A stretch of 64,000 bases of DNA. Source: Corythucha ciliata. Lineage: Eukaryota; Arthropoda; Insecta; Hemiptera; Tingidae. How positions within the stretch are numbered: position 1 is the stretch's first letter; every line of letters starts with the position of its first letter. Both the position numbers and the translations under genes were made by a program. This document shows positions 20,139 through 31,952 of this stretch, piece after piece. The notes beneath the pieces are model-generated. The model did no database searches. It was not told the origin of the DNA and saw only the letters and a program-made list of their open reading frames with translations. The stretch is taken from positions 7,130,001 through 7,194,000 of the forward strand of contig CM075941.1 in NCBI GenBank assembly GCA_038030265.1. Reading direction: 5' to 3'.

Positions 20139-23100
20139 AATTCACAGTGGTTTCAAAAGCGCAAATTTGCGACTAAAATTAAGATAAAATGCTTGAGCTA
20201 AAATTAAGAAAAAGCGCCACTACGTGACTAAAATTTAGAGAGAGAAAAAAACTAATTCAGCGTTTCTTGCCACTTTGAGAACAACTTTGACCAAAAATCG
20301 CTAGTTCAAGGTGTATGGAGGCTCTTTCATGGCTGAAATTAAGAAAAAAACGGTAATGTGCTGTTCTTAGGGCAATTCTGCGGCTAAAAATGAAGAAAAA
20401 CTGCTAGTTGACGGATTATAGCTTGACAAAAACGCTAATTCGCGGAAAATCGATATAGGAATAGCCAATTCGCTGTTTCTTCAACGTCACGGCTACAGAT
20501 GAAAACAAGCCACGGACAAAGCCCCAATTAATGAATAGAAGCGCGGCAAAATTGATTGAAACGCTTTGTGATAAGATTGTGATAAGGTTCTAAATAGTCC
20601 ACGAGTAAAATTTGAAAAAAAAAGCGCGGCTTCTTTCGTTTAAAAATAGAGAAAAGGCGCTCACACTTCTTCTCTGTTATGGCCACTACTTTGCCTCCAG
20701 AAACCATGAATTGGCGTGTTCTAATTTCCAGCTGCGAATGATCGTTTTTTTCTGAACTGTTTAGCCTCGAATCAGCTACCGAGGGGTGGACCACCGGAAA
20801 AGGAGCCCCTGAAAAGTTTATAGGGATGGAAAAATGGAGGATGTTTTGTTTTTACATACATGGATGAATAATAGGAACGTGAAAAATAGCGCATACAGGT
20901 CGTTTTAAATCGCTAATTCTCGGTAAATTGAGAAAAATCCCAATTTTAGGCCAACGCTTATAAAACGCCACGAAAATTGGGGAAAAAGGTCTTATTCGAG
21001 GCCAAAGTTGCGAAAAAGCCATCCGCGGTTACAGCAAAAATTGAAACTTATGCATTTAACGGTTTCCGGAGCCAACATCATGGCGCTTTTCCCGCGGTGT
21101 TAGCTGCGAATTAGCGATTTTATCCATTTCTATTCGTGAATTAGCGCTTTTCTCAACCACTTAGTCATTAAGTGTCCTCCAGAAAACATGATTTGGCGTT
21201 TTCTCGATGTGTGCCGTGCGTTTTTTCCCTCAGTTTTAGCTGCAAGTTAGAACTTTTTCCTCCATTTTAGCAGCATTTTATTGAATTCATTCTCAGATTT
21301 TTAGGTACGGTATGCTCAAGACAAACCATGAATCGACGTTTTCTCGATTTTTTTCCTGTGAATTAGCGTACATTACTGCGATTATTACTTATTTGACGGA
21401 TTTTTTAAAGGGATAGAATACATTTTGATGGATTTAAGGCAAAATTTCGAGTGTAATTTGACGCGGGAAAAGCTAAATGTCAGTTGGGAACGCAGATTGT
21501 AGCCACGACTTTGTACATGGAAACCGAGAATTAGCGTTTTATGCTATTACGATTTCCGCAGCGAAGGAGCGCTATTTCTCAAGTTTATCTGCTAATCAGC
21601 ACTTTTACACAATTTTTGTGGTGAATTAGAAATTTTAATTAATTTTATCTGAAAATAAGCGTTCTTCCTAAATTTTAGTCGTTTATTAGCGCTTTTTCTC
21701 ATTTTAGCTGGTTTTAGATGGTGATAAATGAAGATTCACGCTTTTAAAGTGGCCACCTGCACCCAAAAAATGACCAAACATCTGCCTATTCACGTTTCAC
21801 GCCTTAAAACGATAAACTGACCACTGGCGGTTGTAGCCATTGCCGCCCTCGTCTTTCCAACAGATCCCCCTCCCCCCCACTCTAAGTTCTGCCTTCAGCG
21901 TTGGTTACTATACTCTCGCACTATAAAATTGCTTGACTGGATACGCTAAAAATGGCTAAACGGACCATATTCGTGCTCGGGAAAGCAATCAATTACAAGT
22001 TTGGCGGCTGGGTGCATTATTTCAGGAGGCCGAGGACTCAAAAACATCGAGCACTGCCCCGATGGAGGGGGCTCGAGCCCCATTGAGCTGCATCTCCCTG
22101 GGTCTGCTACTGCCTACGCAAGGTTCGAAACCTGGCGCTAACATTGAAAAATGTTCAATTCTACGAATAGCTACGAAATTGAGAAAATGTGCTAATTACA
22201 TCTGCTAATAAGTTTGAAAAACATCTCTAATTCATGGCTAAAATCCTAAAAACCCGTGATTCGAGGTTGAAATTAAAATGAAACACTATATATTCGCGAC
22301 TGAAATTGTGAAAAATCGCTTAGTCACGCGCTTCAAGCGCTAATTCATTGCTAAAAGCTTAAAAATCCCTGATACGCGGATAAAAGTTGCCTTCAGAAGC
22401 CGAGAATTGTAATTTCAATTTTAGCAGGAAATTAGCGATTTTAGCTCATGCGAATTAGCGCTTTTCTTAATTTCGGGTGGAAATTCTTAATTTTATCCGC
22501 TCTAGTTAGTAATGTTTAGTAAATATTAGTAATTTTTCAGTGACACTATCGTTTTATTAAATATTTTAGCCTAGCATTATCAATTAATTCCACTCTTATC
22601 AACGAATTAGCACTTTTTCTTAGTTTCAGCCTCGAAAGTATGTATTATAGGCACGGATTCCATTCAATTTTGGCCGCGCACTACCTTTTTAGTCCTAACT
22701 TTAGCCGCTAATTAGCGCTTTTTCTAGATTTCATTCATTTTATTCAATTTTAGCAGTGATTTTGATCAATTTTGACCGTGATTTGCGTTTTGTCCTCATT
22801 TTGACCGCGAATTTGGTCAAAACTTTTCAATTCTACACGCGAGCGCTTTTTCAAATTTGTACTCTCGAAAAGCGTTTTTAATATACAAATTTTGCCCCGC
22901 GGCTAACCGCGGGGCAATTTTAGACGGCGAATTAGCGGGTCTTTTCATCTTTAGCGCAATGAATATGCGCTTTAAACTCAATTTGCACAGCCAAGAAGCC
23001 GTGAATTGAGGTATTATGAGGAATTTTTATCCACGTCTGAGTGCCTTTTCAGACTTTTTGCAGCAAAGCAGCGTTTTCATTCCGTGCATTAGCAATTTAT

Positions 23101-23880
23101 CTCAATTTCGGGCACTATTAATTGACGTTTTCATCAATTTTAGCCACGAATTAATTAGCGATTCTTTTCAATTTTGGACGCAAATAGTTTTTCCATCATT
23201 TCTATCGCTAATTTTTTTCTTAATTTCGTTCCCCAATTAGCGATTTTCCATAATTTTTGCAGTTGATTAATTGGTGGTTTTGTCTCCATTTTGGCCTTGA
23301 TTGTACTGCTGCTAATTAGGGACTAGCGTTTTTTGCCAACTTACAGCCGCAAATTATCACGTCTTTTCCTTTAATTAGTTTATCAAAGACGATTTTTCGT
23401 ATTTAAGTGCCAAATTCGTCATTTTTATCAACTCTAGCCCGTAATTAGCGTTTTTTGTTTTTCAATGTTAGCCATTTTTCACTTTTTTTTTTTTGTTGCC
23501 TTGAATTAAGGTTTCTTCTCAATTTTAGCCGTGGGCTTGGCCCAGTAACAGCACATTAACGTTTTTTCTATACATTTTATACCCTTGAAATGGCCTCTAT
23601 ACACCCGCGATTCAGTGATTTTTGTCTCTCAATTTTGGTCGAAAAACTACGGACGAGCGTTTTTTTCGCAGTTTCATCCATGAATATTCGCACTTTTTCC
23701 AAACCTTTTGCCGCTTAATTGCCTCGAAAAACAGCACATTAGTGCGTCTCTCAATTTTATCCGCTCGAGGACCTAAAAAAAAAAACACAAAAAACTGGTG
23801 AACCTGCTGGGAAGCCAGGGGTGGTCCGCCTGTTATTATCAAAGAAACGCCGGAGAACTACTAATTTACTGTCTTTTATT
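20139..23880. repeat. Long field of degenerate ~31-bp repeats in both orientations
   Basis: Minus-type units dominate 20139-20530, mixed units 20640-21730, minus-type units 22140-22390, and plus-type units from about 22400 to 23790. 23590-23770 repeats the larger unit also found at 800-1100 and 41000-41430. 21370-21530 is a non-tandem segment shared with 52503-52625. C-runs near 21870 and a CTCGAGCCCC patch near 22070 probably mark ends of older elements. No gene is recognised. Confidence 0.75.
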
Positions 23881-23978
23881 TTGAAATCAAAACAACAACA
23901 ACCCCCCACCGATCATGTGTTAATTTAATATTAACACACCGCCCCCTTGCCATTATCACGGTAGGCACGCTAATGGTT

Positions 23979-24108
23979 AGGTCCGTTCCATTGTTTCGCG
24001 AGTGCTACACTTATGAAGAAAATCATTTAGTTTCATTCAATTTTTCAGAATAAATCAAAAATGGTTTTCTACAGTAGTGTAGCACTAGCAAAACAATGGA
24101 GTGGACCT
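23979..24108. mobile_element. Short MITE with 33-bp terminal inverted repeats
   Basis: The ends AGGTCCGTTCCATTGTTT...GTGCTACACT and their reverse complement pair over about 33 bp with four mismatches around a short AT-rich middle. No clear target duplication. It lies about 580 bp upstream of the BTB exon, so it may sit in that gene's intron or upstream region. Confidence 0.75.
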
Positions 24109-24129
24109 GTTGTTGTTTCCAAATTTTTC

Positions 24130-24400
24130 CCTAAATTACGAGTACGTCCAGAAGCCATGAATTATAGTAAGTTTTCTCATTTTATTAGCGAACTATCTTT
24201 CAAAATAGCAAATAGCGCGCTTTTTCTCATCTATTATACCCGTGATATTACCTCCACATACCTACCACGAATTGGCATATTTTTCTCAATTTCAGCGTCA
24301 AATGAGGGAATTTTTCTCAATTTTTCCCGCGTACGAGCTACAGAAACTGGGTCATGTTAGCAATTTTCCTCGATTTCAGACGTGGGATACCTTATGCTCT
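24130..24400 (+). repeat. Degenerate repeat remnants upstream of the BTB exon
   Basis: Plus-type units (CGAATTGGC, TTTTTCTCAATTT). Open frames here are repeat-derived. Confidence 0.5.
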
Positions 24401-24691
24401 AGAAACATCGTCCAAAACCAACAAGGCGCTATAATGGCGCCGGCAATAAATTATTTTTCGTGTTCTTTACTCCACTGCTATTAAAAATGTATCCATTTGG
24501 CATCGACAACATGAGTTGCATCAAAAAACCGGACTTTTTTTTTGCTTAATGATCCCCGCATTCCATGCTTTAAACATTGTCTCAATATGAATCCTTTTGA
24601 TAAGTGTAGTACAAGACAGTCCCGTGATTCACCCGTACTACAAAAATTCCATTCAGCTGTTAAAATCCATTTTTCTCATTACTGTTTCTAG

Positions 24692-24854
24692 AATGGCGAT
24701 GCACGTTCGGTGGCGGCATCACGAGTACGGCCTGCTTGGATATTTACGACATATGCTCGCGTCCGAGGCATTCGTCGACGTTACTATTTGCTGTCAAAAT
24801 AAAAGTCTTCGAGCTCACCGCGTTCTTCTATCCGCGTCCAGCCCATATTTAAAG
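24692..24854 (+). CDS. BTB/POZ domain exon (start-containing exon of a host gene)
   Basis: This 163-bp exon lies between an acceptor (ACTGTTTCTAG ending at 24691) and a strong donor (AAAG|GTAAGA, GT at 24855). It encodes 54 residues from ATG 24693 in phase 0. The peptide has the insect BTB signature: VRWRHHEYGLL near the start (family pattern LRWNNHxxNL), FVDVT at residues 27-31, LRAHRVLLSASSPYL at 39-53. BTB domains form dimers and in insects often precede zinc fingers or Kelch repeats; the partner domain is not in view. The next exon would continue after SPYLK and was not found to the right, so the intron is long or that exon lies outside. If ATG 24693 is the true start, the acceptor implies an upstream non-coding exon. 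Confidence 0.85.
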
Positions 24855-26800
24855 GTAAGAAAACTGTCACCTGTTCATTATAAGAGTGGCTTGATTAATT
24901 GCCCCGCTGTTGTGAAGTATTATGTTTGCACGAACGAGCTTAGCCCCGAAGGATCAGATTAGAACTGGCGAATTATATTTGTACGTGTTAAGTTGTATCT
25001 TCTGGTTCTAGCAATTGGCGACGAGAAATGAACAGGTTTTTGAATGGGAGTGTTCACAGGTTTCTTCCTCCCCCCCCCCCTTCGTCTTTCACACGTAGAA
25101 ACTTCGGCACTATCTTTTTAAGTGACACTTGGTTTTTTGTTCACAAGTTTTTAACATAGTATCTATTACGAGCCAACTTCTACTTTTCACACACATAATT
25201 TTATAAGCCCCACAAAAAATCAGTTTGAGGCTCGCTCACCGCATTCTAAGCGTAAAATCATTCAAATAAAGAAGCAAAAGAGCTCCTTTTCGTAAAGTTT
25301 AACCGTGGCTTCTTAGCTATTTATCATGAGAACAAGAGCAAATTAACTTTTGAAGGTAACTTATTGATGCGACAACAGTTTTGGTCATCCCTCCTCTTCC
25401 TCCACATCCTTACCAGCTATATAATGCCCCAAGGAAAAGAAAAAGTTTCATTTTTAAAAAAAAAAAAACGAGTGTATTACCTCATCCACACAACCATGGC
25501 TGGTTGTGGTGGAAGGGGCGGGGGGTGCCCACCCGAAAAACAACTTAATGAGATTCACTACAAGTCATCAGTGATTGATGGTTTCTGTAGCAATTTGTGA
25601 AAAGGTGTACACGAGAGCTCGCTTAAAATCCATTAGCATTAATTTCCTAAAACACAGAAAAGAGAGGGCTTTGAAAATGTTTCCTTTCTGGCATGGTCAA
25701 TTAATCAAAGTACGTATAATACAAAACTGGAAAAAGATAATTGTACAATGATTAAAAAGTATCCGCATGCATGTGCGAATAGAAAATGCTTCAACAGTAC
25801 ACTGTGAAAGAGTCCTTAAATGGATGAGAATTTCGCGTGTTGAGTGAGATCTCCTGAGCCAGATCTTGAAAGACCAAACCACCGTTGTATATCTTCCCTT
25901 ATTCGCCTCACGTTAAGAAGTTAACTTCTCACCCGTTTTTTTGATTGTTACGATAGCTCTTTTTACATTAATACCCGGCGCGTTTGCGCTTCTATATACG
26001 TCGAGTGGAATCGGATCTCGCACCTTGATTTTGCGTGCCTAATAATCTTTGTTTTTTGTTTGTTTGTTTCTTTCTTTTTTAGCTTATTCGACCACTGCAA
26101 GGGGGCGAAATAGAGGCTCGTTCACCTTTATTTTCTCTTTTTAACGGTGACGCCTCTCTCGAATTCTCTTGTCTCCTCTGAGGACGTGTAGGCGCGGCTA
26201 TTGTGAATATTGTGACTCTTGAATTTTATTGACAAAAAAATGGATTTTTTTTTCCTTCTTTCCGATTCACTGCGACCGTTACGGTCTACTTTACAAAAAC
26301 GCATCGATTGTTTTGTTAGACCTGTCTATCATCTATAAAGGCAGATGCTATCATTATTGTGGAAGTTAAAAAGTACAGGAGTAGTCGATGAGTTAAGTAT
26401 AAAATAAAAGGAGGACCATTATTTATAGAAATAAACATGGGCAGGGAAGTGAGAAGAAAGCAGGCGGAATCCACTTATAGCCTTGCGTTATTGTTAGTTC
26501 ACCAAATAAAAATGAATGAAGCATCTTTGCGGAAAAACGAAGGTACAGAAAGTTTTGCGAGCATTATATGGAGATGAAAACTTGTTGATATCCAATTTCA
26601 AAAAAAATCCACTTGCTTTCGAGTTTCAGAGAGTTCTAAGCAACTTTAGTTTTTGTGATGTCCGTTTGCCGGTTCACTTTCTTGCAACGAGCGTAATTTC
26701 CCCCGCTATATGACTCACGTTGCTTATAAGCTATGTCTCCACAGTGCCTTTTCGCGTGCGCCATAGCGCACGGTATGTTGAACGTGAGGGCGCTATTGCA
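24855..26800. other. Probable intron or intergenic sequence after the BTB exon
   Basis: A C-run near 25070, an A-run at 25460 and a GTTT repeat before TTTTTTAG at 26050-26081 are visible. The last could serve as an acceptor but opens only a short frame. No second BTB exon or zinc finger is recognised. Confidence 0.4.
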
Positions 26801-26869
26801 TGCCTCAAAAAGCATTGCCTAGAAACGGACCAGCTGGACAATAAAACGCATTAAAAAATATTTGACAAA

Positions 26870-27806
26870 TATTGGCCAAGCTTTTAGTGCCACAGGCAAA
26901 AATTGAGAAAAGTGGTGGTATTTGAACCAGTTGAAATCGAGAAAACGTCATCTTTGGTTTCTGGAAGAAACTTCGTGGCTGAAATGGATAAAAAGCGTTC
27001 ATTTGCGGCTTAATTTAGGACAAAATGTAAATCAAGATGATTCGCACGGCTAACATTTGCGGTTATAAATACAGCGAAGCACTGATCCGCGGTGAAAAAT
27101 TGAGAAAAAACGCTTATTCGCGGCTACTATTGAAGTAATGAAACAATTAGCGATGGCAAATTCATGACTGAAATGGAGAAAAAGCGATTATTTGAGGCTA
27201 ATTTTGGGACAAAATAAACATTAGGACGATTCAAACATTGCTAACACTGAAAAAAGAATTCTCACCGCAGCAGCCCAGCTAAAATGGATAAAAACTGTAA
27301 TTCGCTACCTGAATCCACTATAAAAAGCGTTTGGTTTGCGGCTGTTAAATAGAGCGAAGCGCTGATTCGATCAGAAAAAAAAACTGAGAATAAGTGCACA
27401 GTTAAATTTGAAGGAACGCAAATGCATTCGCGAGTTCCGGTGGGAAATTCGCGCGAAAAATTCGTAATTTGCTCGAATAAAATTCAGAAAAAGCGCTATA
27501 ATGCATTACTCAATGTGAAAAAAAAAAAATCGCTAATTCACGGTTGAAATGGACAAATAACGCGCATAAATTTAAGTGTCTGCGCTAATTCGCAGCCAAA
27601 AATACGACCATATTTCATTCGCCGCTAAAATTGAGACGAAACGCTGTTTAGCATCCAATTTTGAGATCAAGCGCTTATTTGCACCAAAAATTGAAGAAAA
27701 AAAAAAGCGCCTAATCACGAATAAGCGTGTAAAGAAATCGCTGATTTTGGGGTTAAAATTATAAAATAGAGAGTAATTCACGTCTAAAATGGAGAAAAAG
27801 TGTTAA
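26870..27806 (-). repeat. Degenerate ~31-bp repeats interrupted by the Jockey-like element
   Basis: Minus-type units (GGCTAAAATGGAGAAAAA, GCTAATTCGC). The array continues after the retrotransposon at 31951, showing that the retrotransposon landed inside it. Confidence 0.7.
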
Positions 27807-28103
27807 TTTTTTTTTTTTTTTCTATTTTTATTTTAAAGAAAACTTTATTGTCGTAGTACGACATTACAGTTTGGGTAATTTACAAGTGTATTAATATCGC
27901 TTGGGACGTGTGTGGGGTACAACCCAGCGGTTGACCCCTCGCCAGATTTACTGATTTTTAGTGTATATTGTATGCATGTGAAAATAAATAATTAAAATAA
28001 CAGAATAATAGAAGAAGAAAAACAAAAATATTAGATATAAATTTAATTTTGTGAGTGGAATTTGCAGAAACTGGGCAATTGACGTTCGTATAATGGCGTC
28101 AGT

Positions 28104-30809
28104 TTATCCGGGGTCGACTTCATGTAGAGGGTCTTGTGGTCTCTTTCGTTTTAGCCTTCTTAGATTCAGGGGTGGTGGTATGTTGATTGCTGAGGTGAAG
28201 ACTAATTTATTGTCGTGTTCGGACATTTTTTGGTGCAGTTTTTTGTAGCGTGACTTGATGACGTCTGCCACAGTGTCGATTTCAAGGTCTCGGTGTAGTG
28301 AGTTGTTGCGGATGTACCAGCCTGCTCCTGTTATGATGCGTAGCACCCTATTTTGCGTCACTTGGATTCTCCTTATGTGAGACTTCGCAGCTGAACCCCA
28401 TAATTCGCAAGAATAGAGCCATATTGGACGGATCATACTTATATACAAGAGCCTTTTGGTCTCTAGTTTTAGTGGTGAGCGGGGAGATAGGAGGGGCATC
28501 AGTTGTCTGATTCTTTGGCGAATTTTTTGGACCAGTTGATTAATATGATCAGCCCATATTAGTTTTTTGTCTATAATAACGCCTAAGTACCGTGTTGCTT
28601 CAACCATTGGGATAACTGTGTTTTTTAGGTGAACTTGGTTAGCGAAGGACTGACGACGAAGGGAAAACGGAGTTACTGTTGATTTGGACGTACTTATGTT
28701 TACTCGCCATTTGTCACACCATTCGTCAATATTGTTGGTGATTGTCTGGATTTCTTGGTAGGCGGTTTCATAATCATTTGAACATTTTAGGATGGCGACG
28801 TCATCTGCAAAATGGGCGTTTAACGCTGAAGACGAGGAGGGAAAATCGTGAGTGAAGATTAGGTACAGAAGTGGCCCTAATACGCTTCCTTGTGGCACTC
28901 CGGAGAGCATCCTAATTGAATTTGAAAGGCTTGGACCGCATTTGACGGAAAAAGTTCGAGCGTCAAGGTACGAAGACAGAAGCCTATACAGAGAGTCGGG
29001 TAGATGCGGCTTTACTTTATATAATATTCCGTAGTGTACCACTTTATCGAAGGCTTTTTCGGTATCAATGAATAACCCCAAGCATACTTTCTTGTCCTCA
29101 AATGCTTCTAGTATTAAATCGACAACTCGGTGGACTTGGAGCGGACAGGAGAGGCTTTTACGAAAACCGAACTGGCTATCCGGTATCAGAAAGGACAAGT
29201 GCCTAAGCAATATAGGTAGTAGTAATCTTTCGAAGATTTTCGAAAGGAGTGGCAACAGGCTGATGGGTCTGTAGCTGGTTGGGTCATGAGCCACTTTTCC
29301 TGGTTTTTTAATCATAGTGATGTATGCATGCTTCCATCTATTAGGATAGTGGGTTGTACGGAGAATGCCGTTGTAAATTTGGGTCAACATCACGACTCCT
29401 TTTCGGGGTAATGCTTTTAGTAAATCTTTGGTTATTAGATCATGACCTGGTGATTTATTTGAAGGAAGTCTGTTGATAGCATTTTTAACTTGGCTCGGTG
29501 AGAAGAATACTGAGGGAGGGCTCAGTTGAAGAGGCTCATCTAGGATATCCATAATCAATTTTGTCTGCGCAGGATTCAGGTCCGGATTAGGCTTAAACTG
29601 ATCTTGCAAGAGTGAAGAAAAAAGATTTGCTTTGCCCTGAGTGTCAGTGATCCAGGTATTCCCGTTTTTCAAAGGAGGGATTCCCATCCGCTCCTTTGTG
29701 AGGAGTTCGGTCTTTTTCCATAATGATCCGTCTTGTATGTTAAGAGATTCGATGTGTGACCGATAAGCCGCATCTCTGTCCGCATTCAATTGTTCTTTTA
29801 ATAGTTTTGCTATTCTGTTGTAGGCTGTTTTTTCGGCAGGGTGTCTGGTCAAATCCCAGCGACGTCTTGCCGCCTTTTTAGCTTGTAGTAAATTTTTAAC
29901 TTGAGTAGAAATGTTATTTTGCTTATTGCTTCTTCGAGCGTTTGATGTTGACCCTGTAGATGCTTTTCCTTCAGCGATTTTTATGATGTTAGTAAATGTT
30001 TCGACGGCAATATCTATATCCCTTGCGCATTTCAGTGGAATTTTCAAATCAATTTGGTCCGTTACAGCGTCCCTGTAGGCTTCCCAGTTGAATGGATATT
30101 TGATTAGAGTTTGGCGTGCTTCTTCTAAGTGCGTATGAGCATTTAGGGTTGTTACCACCGGTCGATGGTCTGAGCTCAACTCATGAATAACTTGTGTGTT
30201 TGATAACATGTTGCTTGTATTTTTACAGACGTAAAAGTCGAGGATGTCAGGGATGGCACCAGAGTCAGCATAGAACGTTGGTTCGAGTGGAAGTATTGGA
30301 GTCAATGAGAACTGCACTACGATTTCATTTAGTAGTTTACCTCTCGGGTTGGACGTGTGGCATCCAAACCGTGGGTGTTTTGAATTAAAGTCTCCTCCAA
30401 GTATGAAAAGATTTCCCATTTCATGCATTATCGACCAGAAATCGAGCATTAACATCCTGTTTTCGGGAGCCGAATAGAATGAGCAGATTTTAAGGTTTGG
30501 GAGTCCTAAGCTCCGTAGTTTAATTTGGCTAATTTGGAATTTTTCCTCGACGATCGGAGGGAGCTCTTCATGCGATATAGAGTGTTTTATTAACAATGCA
30601 GATCCTCCTTTTCTTCCTCCACTAGGGTGGTCAGCGCGGTACGTGTGGTAGCCAGGGATGAAGAAGTTGATGTTACAAGCCAATTTAGTTTCTGTTAGAA
30701 GCATTATGTCGATTTCATGCATTTCCAGGAATAATGATAGTTCGTGAGCTTTGTTTAACGCTCCTCGACTATTCCATGTGCTAATTTTGATCGAGTTTTG
30801 AGAATTCAT
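28104..30809 (-). CDS. Jockey-like ORF2: endonuclease and reverse transcriptase (901 aa)
   Basis: The protein nicks target DNA and copies element RNA into it. The N-terminal APE-type endonuclease shows TWNSRGALNK, LLTETKL (catalytic Glu), GGDFNSKHPRFG and SSDHRPVV. The RT follows with NKSPGHDLI, YRPISLLPLLSKIFERLL, QFGFRKSLSCPLQ, GLFIDTEKAFDKV (first Asp), SGVPQGSVLGPLLY and AHFADDVAIL (FADD catalytic pair). The C-terminal part contains LWGSAAKSHIRRIQ, usual for Jockey elements; no RNase H is seen. Its length is within the usual range for the clade. ATG 30809 overlaps the ORF1 stop as ATGA, which suggests translation by re-initiation. No internal stop or frameshift. Confidence 0.95.
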   Translation of the reverse strand: MNSQNSIKISTWNSRGALNKAHELSLFLEMHEIDIMLLTETKLACNINFFIPGYHTYRADHPSGGRKGGSALLIKHSISHEELPPIVEEKFQISQIKLRSLGLPNLKICSFYSAPENRMLMLDFWSIMHEMGNLFILGGDFNSKHPRFGCHTSNPRGKLLNEIVVQFSLTPILPLEPTFYADSGAIPDILDFYVCKNTSNMLSNTQVIHELSSDHRPVVTTLNAHTHLEEARQTLIKYPFNWEAYRDAVTDQIDLKIPLKCARDIDIAVETFTNIIKIAEGKASTGSTSNARRSNKQNNISTQVKNLLQAKKAARRRWDLTRHPAEKTAYNRIAKLLKEQLNADRDAAYRSHIESLNIQDGSLWKKTELLTKERMGIPPLKNGNTWITDTQGKANLFSSLLQDQFKPNPDLNPAQTKLIMDILDEPLQLSPPSVFFSPSQVKNAINRLPSNKSPGHDLITKDLLKALPRKGVVMLTQIYNGILRTTHYPNRWKHAYITMIKKPGKVAHDPTSYRPISLLPLLSKIFERLLLPILLRHLSFLIPDSQFGFRKSLSCPLQVHRVVDLILEAFEDKKVCLGLFIDTEKAFDKVVHYGILYKVKPHLPDSLYRLLSSYLDARTFSVKCGPSLSNSIRMLSGVPQGSVLGPLLYLIFTHDFPSSSSALNAHFADDVAILKCSNDYETAYQEIQTITNNIDEWCDKWRVNISTSKSTVTPFSLRRQSFANQVHLKNTVIPMVEATRYLGVIIDKKLIWADHINQLVQKIRQRIRQLMPLLSPRSPLKLETKRLLYISMIRPIWLYSCELWGSAAKSHIRRIQVTQNRVLRIITGAGWYIRNNSLHRDLEIDTVADVIKSRYKKLHQKMSEHDNKLVFTSAINIPPPLNLRRLKRKRPQDPLHEVDPG

Positions 30810-31840
30810 TTTGATATGAGTGAAGGAAGGATCTGAGAGAGCATGTTAATGAGAGGCGTTATGACTGACAGTAATTTATCGATTTTTTCGGTTAAGAGGT
30901 CCAAGGGAGACGATTTGAGCGCTTTAGAGTATGAGTTCTCACTGGGTGCTTCGTACTGTAAGCTTCGCGAAGGTCGCGTGGGGCTGATCGGATTTGGCTT
31001 GTTTGTTGCTCGACCAGGAATAAGAGTGTTATTGCCGACTGAGTGACTTTGTAACTCCCTGTGTTTCGGGCAGCCCTTGTAATTGGCAGTGTGGCTGCCT
31101 TTGCAGTTCACGCACTGCGGAGCTGAATCCTTGGTTTTGTCGCATTCGGCCGTTAGGTGATGAGAAGTACATTTGACGCATCGTGGGGTGTTGTGACAAT
31201 AATTTTTAGAATGACCGTACTGTTGGCAGCGTATGCATTGTATCACAGAGCGTCTTGGTTTCGGTGGCTCAACCTTAATTTTACAGTAGTACAGTGTACT
31301 CATTGAGTATATTTTTTCATTATTGGGGTGGGGAGCGAGATCCAGGAAAAATAGCGGAAGGGGTGATTTTGTAACAGGATGAAACACAGGAATCATATTT
31401 ACTGGATTATATCCTGCGTGTTTTATTTCATTCAAGAGTGTAGGGACATCACTAGAGGGATGTAACCCACGTATCACCACTCTGAAATTCTTTTCCGTTT
31501 TGATTTGGAATGTGTGGAATTCTCCACCGTTTTTTTGAAGGTAGTCGACGGTTGTACGGAAATCTTCTATTGCTTCAAACATAACTTTAAGTTTGTTATC
31601 GGCTGTGACGTGACGGAAAGGGGATTTACAAGTATTTTTCAGATGAGCAATTAGTTGATTGACGTTATTAATGTTGCTTATGTATATTGTCGGAGGTCTA
31701 GGTGGGGAGGGGGTTTTTGAAGTCGATTGTTCTTCTGTTTCCATATTTCCGAGTGGTGAAAATCTATTTGAGGTCAAGAAAGGCGAGTCGTTATTTACCT
31801 TTAATCTTTTTGTTTTCGGGTCGTTTTCATTTCCTTCCAT
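30806..31840 (-). CDS. Jockey-like ORF1: gag-like RNA-binding protein (344 aa)
   Basis: This is the nucleic-acid-binding ORF1 protein that packages element RNA. The N-terminal third is charged and proline-rich (SKTPSPPRPPTIYI), followed by a PRE_C2HC-like region (FRVVIRGLHPSSDV, IKHAGYNPVNMIPVFHP). Three zinc knuckles then appear: CIRCQQYGHSKNYC, CVKCTSHHLTAEC and CVNCKGSHTANYKGC. The C-terminus has a hydrophobic heptad-like stretch (LTEKIDKLLSVITPLINML). The start is the first ATG after the short 5' untranslated region. The frame is intact and overlaps ORF2 by four bases. Confidence 0.93.
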   Translation of the reverse strand: MEGNENDPKTKRLKVNNDSPFLTSNRFSPLGNMETEEQSTSKTPSPPRPPTIYISNINNVNQLIAHLKNTCKSPFRHVTADNKLKVMFEAIEDFRTTVDYLQKNGGEFHTFQIKTEKNFRVVIRGLHPSSDVPTLLNEIKHAGYNPVNMIPVFHPVTKSPLPLFFLDLAPHPNNEKIYSMSTLYYCKIKVEPPKPRRSVIQCIRCQQYGHSKNYCHNTPRCVKCTSHHLTAECDKTKDSAPQCVNCKGSHTANYKGCPKHRELQSHSVGNNTLIPGRATNKPNPISPTRPSRSLQYEAPSENSYSKALKSSPLDLLTEKIDKLLSVITPLINMLSQILPSLISK

Positions 31841-31952
31841 AGTAAAAGGTGTAAAAGTTCAAAGTTATACACGGAGACACAAAACGTAAACAGATTAAGA
31901 CGCTATTGACACTCCCAATGTAACGAGCAAAACTCAACTGCCAGTGTTAATT

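Larger units (their letters stand above)
27809..31942 (-). mobile_element. Full-length Jockey-like non-LTR retrotransposon
   Basis: The minus-strand element has a 5' untranslated region of about 100 bp, two open ORFs overlapping by four bases, a 3' untranslated region and a short poly(A) tail (T-run at 27807-27820 on the plus strand). The flanking AGTGTTAATT is identical at 27799-27808 and 31943-31952, a likely 10-bp target duplication although its TT overlaps the tail. Both ORFs are uninterrupted, so this is the best preserved autonomous element in the window. Transcription probably starts from an internal promoter near 31942. Confidence 0.93.

Noticed and set aside
22118..22140. tRNA B-box-like GGTTCGAAACC
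   Set aside because: No A box, acceptor stem or cloverleaf can be drawn around it. It is a chance or SINE-like fragment at most.
24061..24484. Two overlapping open frames upstream of the BTB exon
   Set aside because: They begin in a MITE end and run through degenerate repeats; no domain or splice support.
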